Part shown: positions 17,511-25,327 of the stretch, piece after piece
Layout: every line of letters begins with the position of its first letter
Numbering within the stretch: position 1 is the first letter of the stretch
Notes under the pieces: model-generated
Seen by the model: only the letters and a program-made list of their open reading frames with translations
Told to the model about the DNA's origin: nothing
Database searches by the model: none
NCBI GenBank assembly: GCA_035650255.1
Contig: DASRIA010000041.1
Location: 29,585-93,584 of the forward strand
Length of the DNA stretch: 64,000 nucleotides
Origin: DASRIA01 sp035650255
Lineage (GTDB): Bacteria; Actinomycetota; Thermoleophilia; Solirubrobacterales; JBBDJG01
Direction of reading: 5' to 3'
Position numbers and translations under genes: made by a program

Positions 17511-18833
17511 TCATTCGACGTGATTGAAACACCTCGCGGGCGCGGGCGATGCGCTGTCGCCCTCCGGAAACGGCAGCTCGCGCGTGGAGCCGGGCGGTTC
17601 GAAGAGCTGCTCGATGTGCCCGCTGTCGGCAGTGCGCGGCAGCGGATGGCGGTTGGCGTATGCGATCGCATCCTCCGCCGATCCAAAGCCCACCAGGCCC
17701 GGCGGGATGCGGATTCCGGCCCGCGCGGCGCGGTCGGCCAGCCGGCTGCCCAGCAGGCGCCGGGCGGCGCCGATCGCGATGCGCCCCAGCGACCGGCCGC
17801 CGCTCCAGGCGCGCAGCAGCGCGCCGAACAGCCCCAGCGCCGCGTCGTAGCGCGCCCGCGGCGCGCCGACCCAGCCGTTGTCGCGCAGCACGCCGAGCAT
17901 CTCGCGCCGCAGGGCCGGGCTCTCGATCTGCGAGAAGTCCTCCAGGATCGCCGCCATGTAGGCCCGCGGGTCGACCTCGGGGAACTTCCCGGAGCCGCTC
18001 TCCGCCTTCACGAAGCAGTACTCGTGGAAGATCGCGTTCCTGATCGTCTGGAACTGCGGGACCGGCGCCGCGTAGTTCATCTGCGTCTCCCCGAGCTGGG
18101 ATGCGAAGTCGAGCCGGTCCGGCGAGTCCTCGCCGCGCGCGTAACTCGCGCCCTGGCTGCGGCTCATCGAGAACTGCACGATCAGCGGCTTGTCGTAGTA
18201 GACGATCGAGTCGACCGTGTCGAGGCACCTGTACGTGAAGCAGAAGTCCGGCGAGATCGAGCCGAAGACCGCGCCGAAGCGGCTCGCCACCGCGTCCAGG
18301 ACGGCGCGCGGCGCGATCGAGTTCAGCATGCGCGGCAGCGGCGGCCGGATCACGCCGCGCGACGACAGGTACAGGAGGTGGCGCGCATCGACCTCGAACA
18401 GCTTCCCCGTCCAGGGGAAGAGCTGCAGGCCGGCCGGCACCTCGCGGTCGTCGACCGCATCGTGGTTGTAGCTCACCACCTTGTCCGGCACGCGGCGCAC
18501 GGCGCTCAGCAGGCGCGGCAGCTCGCCGTCCTTGAACGCCATGCGGTCGGTCAGGTACGCGAAGTGCGTCGCGTTCGACGCGCCCAGCGCGGCGTCGAGC
18601 GCCCACGCCCAGTGGGCGGGCATCGGCAGCGGCTCGGGCGGACGCACGTACCGGACCCGCTCCAGCGCGCAGAAGTCGCGCGCGGCGTCGCGCGCGTCCG
18701 GGTCGGTGGAGTTGTCTGACACGAGCACGTTCACGTCGGGGCCCGCCTGCCGGAGGATCGAGCGCACGGACACCGCGAGGGTCTCCGGGCGGTTGCGAGT
18801 CGGTACGACGATCGTGGCGGACTGAAAGGTCAT
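17511..18833 (-). CDS. Glycosyltransferase family 2
   Basis: 440 aa. The N-terminus reads ATIVVPTRNRPETLAVSV and VNVLVSDNSTDPDARD, typical of GT2. A clear GDDD-type metal motif is replaced by YLTDRMAF, so the donor site may be unusual. The C-terminal 180 residues have no recognised domain. ATG 18833 has a possible TATCGT -10 about 21 nt upstream. It lies in the leftward run from the DUF2142 gene to the GT4 gene. Confidence 0.8.
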   Translation of the reverse strand: MTFQSATIVVPTRNRPETLAVSVRSILRQAGPDVNVLVSDNSTDPDARDAARDFCALERVRYVRPPEPLPMPAHWAWALDAALGASNATHFAYLTDRMAFKDGELPRLLSAVRRVPDKVVSYNHDAVDDREVPAGLQLFPWTGKLFEVDARHLLYLSSRGVIRPPLPRMLNSIAPRAVLDAVASRFGAVFGSISPDFCFTYRCLDTVDSIVYYDKPLIVQFSMSRSQGASYARGEDSPDRLDFASQLGETQMNYAAPVPQFQTIRNAIFHEYCFVKAESGSGKFPEVDPRAYMAAILEDFSQIESPALRREMLGVLRDNGWVGAPRARYDAALGLFGALLRAWSGGRSLGRIAIGAARRLLGSRLADRAARAGIRIPPGLVGFGSAEDAIAYANRHPLPRTADSGHIEQLFEPPGSTRELPFPEGDSASPAPARCFNHVE

Positions 18834-18882
18834 GCGGAGGGCGCGCGCGGGCGTACGATACCGGCCGCCCTGCGCCGCCCCT

Positions 18883-19728
18883 TCAACCCTGCGCCACGGC
18901 GGCGCGGGGGCCGATCCACGGCTGATCCGGATCCGACGTGTCGAGGGCGTCCTTTCCCCAGGCCAGCTCGAACAGGAACCGGCGGCGCTCCGGGTCCGCC
19001 GTCTCGAACTCGCGCGTGCGGTTGTCCGACACCAGCAGGTTGGGCTGGTCTCCGCGCCGGAAGGTGTTGCTCTCGTAGAACTGCTCGCGCCCGTAGGCGC
19101 GGCCGTCGCGCCCCACCACGACCGCGTCGAGGCCCCGCTCCCACACCTGGCGCGTGATGTTGTGCCGCCCGCTCTCGAGCTTCCAGGCGTCGATCTTGCG
19201 GGTGACCCTCCCCCAGTCGAGCCGGAGCATCAGCGTGCGCGGCAGCGCGAACGCGTTCGTCCGCACGTGTGCGTTCGGGAACAGCGGGAACTGCCTTTTG
19301 CGCAGCGGCCGCGTGACGAACGGAGCGTGCGTCGAAAAGCTCTCGTAGGAGCCCGAGGCACCCGCCAGCCCGATGCCCGGCGCGGCCAGCTGCGCAGTCA
19401 GCTTCGCCAGCCAGCCGGTGTCGCGCACGACGCTCCCCGTGTTCACGAAGCAGAGCGCCTCGGCCTCGACGCGCTGCGCGATCTCTGCGTACGTGCCGAG
19501 GTCGAGCGGCTGCGAGCCGACCTCCAGCAGCTCGGCGTGCGGCGCATCACCGGCAAGGCTCCTGCAGGCCTCCAGGACTCCGGGGTCCTGCACGTCCTTC
19601 AACGCGATCACCAGGCGATGGCCGGAGCCGGCGGGGTGCGCCCGGTAGGACGCCGCGAACTCCTCCACGGGACGCCGGCCGAGGGGGCCCCAGCAGAGGT
19701 AGGCGACGCAGACGCCGCCGCCGCTCAT
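18883..19728 (-). CDS. Unrecognised protein of glycan cluster, possibly glycosyltransferase-related
   Basis: 281 aa, no confident family. The ATG at 19728 overlaps the preceding stop by 4 bp, and the product then begins MSGGGVCVAYLCWGPLGRRP. Segments such as VIALKDVQ and LCFVNTGSVVRDTGWLAKL resemble the nucleotide-binding half of GT-A enzymes (sheet, then a 'lost DxD' strand), and FELAWGKD closes the fold, but catalytic residues are not evident. No signal peptide or membrane segment. Gene order suggests it works with the 219-residue membrane protein and the DUF2142 protein. Confidence 0.6.
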   Translation of the reverse strand: MSGGGVCVAYLCWGPLGRRPVEEFAASYRAHPAGSGHRLVIALKDVQDPGVLEACRSLAGDAPHAELLEVGSQPLDLGTYAEIAQRVEAEALCFVNTGSVVRDTGWLAKLTAQLAAPGIGLAGASGSYESFSTHAPFVTRPLRKRQFPLFPNAHVRTNAFALPRTLMLRLDWGRVTRKIDAWKLESGRHNITRQVWERGLDAVVVGRDGRAYGREQFYESNTFRRGDQPNLLVSDNRTREFETADPERRRFLFELAWGKDALDTSDPDQPWIGPRAAVAQG

Positions 19729-20384
19729 CCGCGGAAGGCGCGTGCGAGCGCGGCCGCCAGCAGCACCGGTATCCCCGCGACGACCGCGGCCAGCAGGACC
19801 CAGAAGAGCCACTCCCCCGCCCAGCCCGGGTGCCACAGCGCGGCGCGCTCGAAGGCCGTCGGCAGCAGCGAAAGCGCGGAGCGGCTGTCCCCGCGCTCGA
19901 ACACCATGGCGATGTCGGTCGGTTGCTCGCGCCGGTTGACGTATGCCGCGCTGGCACGAGCGGCCAGCGCAGGGCCGCCGAACAGCGCCACGCGGCGGTC
20001 ACCGCGGTTCAAGACACAGACCGCGATCCGCTCGTCGGCGACTTCCCGGTCAAGGCGCACTTCCTGCCACGTGAGGTCGCGATAGCCCGCCGGCAGCGCG
20101 CCGGCCGCGGGCTCACCCGAGGTGGACACCCGGAACTCGAGCGGTGGCCCGGGCCGCCTATATGTCCCCACCTTGACCTTCACGCTGCGCGCTTTGGCTG
20201 ATGCGTCGATCGGGAACTGGCAGGCAGCGTCGCCGCGCCCGATCACGGCTGCCGGCTGCGAAGCCTGCACGCCGAGCGTGAAGGCCAGGTCGCGGTCGTC
20301 GGTGAGCGCCACCGCCAGCAGGCCCACCACCGCGCAGGCGGCGACGGCTGCGAGCGCGACGATCCCGGACCTGGCGCTAGGCAT
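19725..20384 (-). CDS. Bitopic membrane protein of unknown family (219 aa)
   Basis: 219 aa with a hydrophobic N-terminal segment (residues about 7-27), a roughly 140-residue extracytoplasmic part rich in beta-type sequence, and a C-terminal membrane segment (WLFWVLLAAVVAGIPVLLAA) ending in a short basic tail. I recognise no domain. It overlaps the DUF2142 gene start-side by 8 bp and the next gene by 4 bp, so the three proteins are made together. It may present or modify the product of the DUF2142 enzyme outside the membrane. Confidence 0.65.
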   Translation of the reverse strand: MPSARSGIVALAAVAACAVVGLLAVALTDDRDLAFTLGVQASQPAAVIGRGDAACQFPIDASAKARSVKVKVGTYRRPGPPLEFRVSTSGEPAAGALPAGYRDLTWQEVRLDREVADERIAVCVLNRGDRRVALFGGPALAARASAAYVNRREQPTDIAMVFERGDSRSALSLLPTAFERAALWHPGWAGEWLFWVLLAAVVAGIPVLLAAALARAFRG

Positions 20385-21909
20385 AGAACCGCCCCGCGAC
20401 GATCGCCAGCGAGAACAGCTGCAGCGCGAACAGCCCGCCCAGCACCAATCCGATCGCCGGCGCGCGGCGCCGCTCGGGCACGAGCGCGAGCGCGGCCGCG
20501 ACGGCGGCGCCGAACAGTGAGACGAGCGGCAGCAGGTAGCGGCCCTGGTTGAAGGGCCCGGTGCCGCCCACCAGCGTGCGGAACTCCGTCCAGTGCAGGC
20601 CCGCGAGCAGCGTCAGCACGACCAGTGCCACGAAGGCCACCACGGCGAGGTCCACCTGCGCGCGGTTGCGCAGCACGAAGGCGAGCGCGCCCGCCAGCGC
20701 CGCGACCGTGAAGAGCGCGAGCAGCACGTACACCCACGGCGGGAACTTCACCTCCAGCCAGCCGAACGCGCCCCACCCCGTCTTCAGCCACACGTTGTAG
20801 ACCGGCAGGTCGGGCATGCCGCCGAACTGCTTCTGGAAGGAGAGCCGCGGCAGGTAGAACTGCCACAGGTAGCTCCCCAGCTCGCGCACGTTGAAGCTGG
20901 TCAGGCCCGGAGCCTGCTGGCCGGTGTTCGTCGCGACCTGGTTCACCGCCGGGCGGTCGAGCGCGCGCGCCGTCACGAGCCAGCCGCCGACGGGCACGAC
21001 CAGCGCCAGCAGCGCGACGACGGCGATCGTCGCGACCCGCGGGCTGCCGGCGCGGCGCAGCCGCAGGAGCCCGATGCCGAGCGCCAGCAGCGAGGCCGGC
21101 AGCAGCGCGTAGCTGGAGGCCTTCGTGACGATCGCCAGCGCGACGATCGCGAGCAGGGCCGTGCCCTGCGCCAGCGTCAACCCGCGCTTCAGGATGCGCA
21201 CGCCGAGCCACAGCGCCAGGCTCCACAGCGCATACAGCAGGGCGTCGGGGGTCAGCGACGCGCTCAGGAAGCTGACCATCGGTTGCAGGCCGGCAAAGGC
21301 CGCCGCGACGAGCTGCAGGGGCCGGTTGCGGTTGAAGAGCTCCCCCGCCAGCAGCCAGGCGCCCGTCGCGGTGACGAGCAGCAGCAGCGCCGACCACAAC
21401 CGCATCAGGTACAGCCGGTCGAACAAGTCTCCGCCCTTGGCGACGACATAGGCCGGCGCCGCGTACAGGTAGTAGAGCGGCGGGTTGGTGGTCGCCGGGT
21501 TGGGACCGCCGCCGTCCGAGCGCGCGGAGTCGGGCAGGCGCGCGTTCTCGTCCTGCCACCGCTGGTAGGCCGCCCGGCTCCACTCCGGCTTGCTCTCGAG
21601 CAGCGCGGCCGCCTGCTCGGAGTTGGACCGGTCGTGCGCCAGCTGGGCCTCGGTCGAGAAGACCTTGCGGTCGGCGTCTCCCGGCAGCTCGAACTTCTCG
21701 GCCACCTCCTGGGCGTAGCCGAAGTGGCTGTTCTCGTCCGGGGACTGGAACGGCGGCACGATCAGCGCCCACGCGGCGCCCACCACGGCCACCGCGAGCA
21801 GCAGGAAGAGCAGTGGGCGGGGTGGAGAAAGTCTGGCGCGACGCGCGCTGTCGCGAGGGGCAGCCGGAGGCACGAGCGCGGCGAGGCTACCAGTTCGACC
21901 CACGCCCAT
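20377..21909 (-). CDS. DUF2142 integral membrane protein (GT-C-like)
   Basis: 510 aa with about 10-12 membrane segments. The sequence after the first segment, PPFQSPDENSHFGYAQE, is the conserved DUF2142 signature; its acidic residues correspond to the metal/lipid-phosphate site of GT-C folds. NPPLYYLY and the late GPFNQGRYLLPL are also family features. Likely a polyprenyl-phosphate-sugar-dependent transferase acting outside the cytoplasmic membrane. ATG 21909 or GTG 21903 could start it. It heads the leftward operon. Confidence 0.82.
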   Translation of the reverse strand: MGVGRTGSLAALVPPAAPRDSARRARLSPPRPLLFLLLAVAVVGAAWALIVPPFQSPDENSHFGYAQEVAEKFELPGDADRKVFSTEAQLAHDRSNSEQAAALLESKPEWSRAAYQRWQDENARLPDSARSDGGGPNPATTNPPLYYLYAAPAYVVAKGGDLFDRLYLMRLWSALLLLVTATGAWLLAGELFNRNRPLQLVAAAFAGLQPMVSFLSASLTPDALLYALWSLALWLGVRILKRGLTLAQGTALLAIVALAIVTKASSYALLPASLLALGIGLLRLRRAGSPRVATIAVVALLALVVPVGGWLVTARALDRPAVNQVATNTGQQAPGLTSFNVRELGSYLWQFYLPRLSFQKQFGGMPDLPVYNVWLKTGWGAFGWLEVKFPPWVYVLLALFTVAALAGALAFVLRNRAQVDLAVVAFVALVVLTLLAGLHWTEFRTLVGGTGPFNQGRYLLPLVSLFGAAVAAALALVPERRRAPAIGLVLGGLFALQLFSLAIVAGRFYA

Positions 21910-21971
21910 CGCCTTTCAGGCGGTCGCTCACCGGGCGAGGGCGCGGCGCTCGAAGCTAGTCTGTCGGCGTC

Positions 21972-24230
21972 GTGCGACTCGACGAGTCCCAGACAGCCGA
22001 GCGCGCCTCGACTGACGCCCCTCCCTCCCAGGGCACCGGAGCCGCCAAGCCAGGCGGTTCTGCGTGGCTGAGACGGGTGAACCTGCCGTTGCTGGGCATC
22101 GTCGCGGCCGGCTCGATCTTCATCGCCTACTGGACCCTCCAGGTGGAGGAGTGGGGCCTGATGACGGACGAGCTGCTGTATGTGAAGTTGTCGCTCGCGC
22201 TCGGCGACCTGTCGCCGGTCCCCACCGTGCGCGGGACCTACTACGGCCAGTTCACGCCGGTCTACCCGCTCCTGATCGCTCCGCTGCTCCAGGTCATGGA
22301 GACCCCGGCGGCCTACAAGGCGGCGCACGGGCTCAACGCCGTGCTGATGGCGAGCACTGCCATTCCGGCATACCTGCTCGCGCGCGACATCTCCCGCTCG
22401 CAGCTGATCGCGTACGCGTGCGCCGCGACGGCGATCGTCCTGCCGTGGGTCGTCTACTCGAACATGCTGCTGACGGAGTCCGCCGCGTACCCCGTGTTCA
22501 TGTGGACCATGCTGGCGATGACGATGGCGGTCGTCCATCCGAGCCCCAAGCGGGACGCGATCGCCGTCGGCGCCATCCTGCTGGCCACGCTCACCCGCAC
22601 GCAGTTCGCGCTGCTCGGTTTCGTGCTGCTGCTCGCCGTGCTGGTGCACGAGCTGAGCTACCGCCCCGGCTGGGTCCGCGGAGGTTCCCGGTTGCGGAAC
22701 CTGCTCGGCGAGCTGCAGCGCATCGGGCGCGAGCACCCGGTGCTGATCGCGGCCGTCTGCATCGGCGCCGTGGGACTCGCGGTACTGGCCGCGACGGGCG
22801 GAGTCCAGCGCGGCGCGGGCGCCTACGGGAACACGCTCAGCGAGGACCTGCTCCCGCACGGCATCAGCAGGAGCTTCCGTGCGCACCTCGCCGTGATCGC
22901 CGCGAACATCCTGGTGGTGCCGCTCCTGCTTGCGATCGCGTACGGCGTCACGACGCTGGTGCGGCCCCCCGGGAAGGTGGAGCACGCATACGCCGTCCTG
23001 CTGGGGCTGGTCGTCGTGGGCATCGTGCTCCAGGCCGCGTCGGTGAACCTGCGGACGATCGGCCTCGTGCAGGAGCGCTATGCGTTCTACATCGCGCCGC
23101 TGCTCGTGATCGCGGCCGCCGCCTACGCCCGCCGCCCGCAGCTTCCGCTGCTCGGGCTGGGCGTGGGTGCGGTGGTCTCGCTCTGGGTGCTCGCCAAGCT
23201 CGACTTCGGCTTGACCAACAGCTACTCGTTCGTCTCGCCCTTCTACGCCGTGATGATCGGCCGTGCGCAGGATGTCGGTGACGTCATCGGCGCGGACGCG
23301 TTCACGCCGGGCGACCTGTTCACGTGGATCGCGCTGCTCGGGTCGGTCGCGCTGTTCTTCCTGTTTCGCGTGCTGTCGCCCGGATGGCGCGTCGCCGTCG
23401 TGATGGTGCCCGTGTTCGCGTACTGCGTGGCCGCGACGGGCTACGACTTCGACCACCTGCTGCCGGCCCAGAATGCATCCCAGGCGCGGCTCGGCCTCGG
23501 GACGCCGCTGGAGCGCGACCGCGGCCTCAACTGGGTCGACGACGTGCTGCCCGGCGACGCCGAGGCGGCCTTCGCGCCCGCCGTGATCGGCGAGACGGAC
23601 GTGACCCGGAGGGCCTGGTGGGACCTCGAGTACTGGAACAAGTCCGTGACGCGGATGTACGACTACGAGCCGGCCTGGCGCGACACCGCTCTGCCGATGC
23701 AACGCCTGTCGCTCGACTGGCGCACCGGTGCGATGCAGGTCCCGGACCGGCGCGAGTACGTGGTGGTGCCCCGCCTCGATCGCCGCTTCCGCCCGGCCGG
23801 AGAGCTGGTCGCCGGCACGTCGTTCCTGCACCTGTTGAAGCTGAAGGACCCCTTCCGCGCCGAGTGGGCGATTCGCGGGACCGACGGCAACGGGTGGACC
23901 GCGGCCGGCAAGCCCGCATTCGTGCGGCTGTACAGCCCGGCGGCGGGCGCGAACAGCCGGGTCCGCGTGGCGATCGAGCTGACGTCGAGCCCGCACATAC
24001 CGCGGCGCAAGTCGTTCCGGATCGACGGCGGCACGCGCCCGGTGCGGGGCTCCGTGCCGAGCGCCGGCGTCGTCGTGTCCCGGCTGACCGCGTGCGTGCG
24101 CGGCGGCCGGCCGGCCGACCTCGCGATCCGGGTTCCCGGGACGTCGACGCTGCCCGGCAACCTGCAGGTCGGGCTGGCCGTCACGGCGGTGCGCACCCAG
24201 CCGGCCGGCACCTGCCCCGGAAACGCTTAG
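21972..24230 (+). CDS. GT-C family membrane glycosyltransferase (ArnT/PMT-like) with C-terminal soluble domain
   Basis: 752 aa. About 11-12 membrane segments between residues 35 and 470 include the first-loop acidic pair WGLMTDELLY, the GT-C signature, and VQERYAFYIAPLL. Residues from about 490 to 752 form a soluble, probably extracytoplasmic beta-rich part of unknown family. GTG 21972 is set by TAGTCT (21957-21962) 9 nt upstream. It would use a polyprenyl-phosphate sugar, consistent with the DPM1-like gene in this locus. Divergent from the DUF2142 gene. Confidence 0.8.
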   Translation: MRLDESQTAERASTDAPPSQGTGAAKPGGSAWLRRVNLPLLGIVAAGSIFIAYWTLQVEEWGLMTDELLYVKLSLALGDLSPVPTVRGTYYGQFTPVYPLLIAPLLQVMETPAAYKAAHGLNAVLMASTAIPAYLLARDISRSQLIAYACAATAIVLPWVVYSNMLLTESAAYPVFMWTMLAMTMAVVHPSPKRDAIAVGAILLATLTRTQFALLGFVLLLAVLVHELSYRPGWVRGGSRLRNLLGELQRIGREHPVLIAAVCIGAVGLAVLAATGGVQRGAGAYGNTLSEDLLPHGISRSFRAHLAVIAANILVVPLLLAIAYGVTTLVRPPGKVEHAYAVLLGLVVVGIVLQAASVNLRTIGLVQERYAFYIAPLLVIAAAAYARRPQLPLLGLGVGAVVSLWVLAKLDFGLTNSYSFVSPFYAVMIGRAQDVGDVIGADAFTPGDLFTWIALLGSVALFFLFRVLSPGWRVAVVMVPVFAYCVAATGYDFDHLLPAQNASQARLGLGTPLERDRGLNWVDDVLPGDAEAAFAPAVIGETDVTRRAWWDLEYWNKSVTRMYDYEPAWRDTALPMQRLSLDWRTGAMQVPDRREYVVVPRLDRRFRPAGELVAGTSFLHLLKLKDPFRAEWAIRGTDGNGWTAAGKPAFVRLYSPAAGANSRVRVAIELTSSPHIPRRKSFRIDGGTRPVRGSVPSAGVVVSRLTACVRGGRPADLAIRVPGTSTLPGNLQVGLAVTAVRTQPAGTCPGNA

Positions 24231-24319
24231 GCCCGCGCCGGCCGGGACGGCGGGTCCGAAGGGCCGCGGGGCTACCATGAGGGCCGCCGCCGCGGCCTCA
24301 TGCGGCCTGCGCCGCCCCC

Positions 24320-25327
24320 ATGTCCGACACCGCGAGCACAACACCGCCGGCGACGCCGGCCGAGCAAGCCGTCGAGCGATTCGATCCGCGGTCCTTCCGC
24401 GGCGAGCTGGTCGAGGCCGAGCACATGGCCCGTTACCGCTGGGCAGCCGGGCTCACCTCCGGCCGCGAGGTCTTGGACGCAGGCTGCGGTGAGGGCTACG
24501 GCAGCCGGCTGCTGATGGACGCCGGCGGGGCGTCGCGCTGTGTGGGCGTGGACGTCGACGAGTCGACCGTCGCCGCCGCGCGCTCCGCGTACGGCGACCG
24601 GGAGGGCCTCGAATACGCGGTCGCCGACGTGACGGCCCTGCCGTTCGAGGACGACAGCTTCGACATCGTCACCTGCTTCGAGACCATCGAGCACCTGACC
24701 GCGCAGTCCGTCGCGGTCGCCGAGCTGCAGCGGGTCCTGCGCCCCGGCGGCTTCCTGCTCATCTCCTCCCCCAACCGGGGCGTGTATCCGGCCGGTAACC
24801 CGTTCCACGAGCACGAGCTGACCGCCGCGGAGTTCGCGCAGCTGCTGGCCGGCCGATTCGCGCACGTGCGGCTGCTGCGCCAGCACAACTGGATCGCGAG
24901 CGCCGTCCTCGACGACCCCTCGTTCGCCGCCGACGGCGTCGACACCACGCTCGACATCGACGTGGCGAAGCTGATCGGGCGCGAGCCCGGCAGCGAGCTC
25001 TACACGATCGCCGTCTGCGGCGACGAGCCGCTCGACGTGCCGCGCCAGGTCGCGCTGCTCACGCACGGGCTGGAGGTGCAGCGCTGGATCGCCCAGATCG
25101 AGGAGCTGGCGCAGGTTCGCCGGACGCTGGCGGACACCGAGCAGCAGCTGCTCGAGCTGCGCGACCGGCGGTCGGTCGAGATGGCCCGCCTGGAGCGCCA
25201 GGCGTACTGGCTGGAGCGCGCGCAGATCGACCTCGACTCGTGGATGAAGCGCCGCCCGCTGAGGCTGGCGCTCCGCGCCGGCGCGCTGCTGCTGCGGCTG
25301 CGGCGGCGTCTCACCGGACGGCGATAG
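24320..25327 (+). CDS. Class I SAM-dependent methyltransferase with C-terminal coiled coil
   Basis: 335 aa. Residues about 45-190 are a Methyltransf_11-type domain: EVLDAGCGEGYGSRLL (motif I), VGVDVDESTV, FDIVTCFETIEHL. The C-terminal third is a predicted coiled coil (VRRTLADTEQQLLELRDRRS) ending in a basic, hydrophobic tail, possibly a membrane or complex anchor. A TACCAT box at 24273-24278 would leave a leader of about 35 nt. Its stop shares one base with the next start. Probably methylates a glycan end or intermediate; substrate unknown. Confidence 0.83.
   Translation: MSDTASTTPPATPAEQAVERFDPRSFRGELVEAEHMARYRWAAGLTSGREVLDAGCGEGYGSRLLMDAGGASRCVGVDVDESTVAAARSAYGDREGLEYAVADVTALPFEDDSFDIVTCFETIEHLTAQSVAVAELQRVLRPGGFLLISSPNRGVYPAGNPFHEHELTAAEFAQLLAGRFAHVRLLRQHNWIASAVLDDPSFAADGVDTTLDIDVAKLIGREPGSELYTIAVCGDEPLDVPRQVALLTHGLEVQRWIAQIEELAQVRRTLADTEQQLLELRDRRSVEMARLERQAYWLERAQIDLDSWMKRRPLRLALRAGALLLRLRRRLTGRR

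Noticed and set aside
21762..24344. An 860-codon frame antisense to the GT-C gene
   Set aside because: Composition is typical of shadow frames and it conflicts with two well-supported genes (DUF2142 and GT-C).
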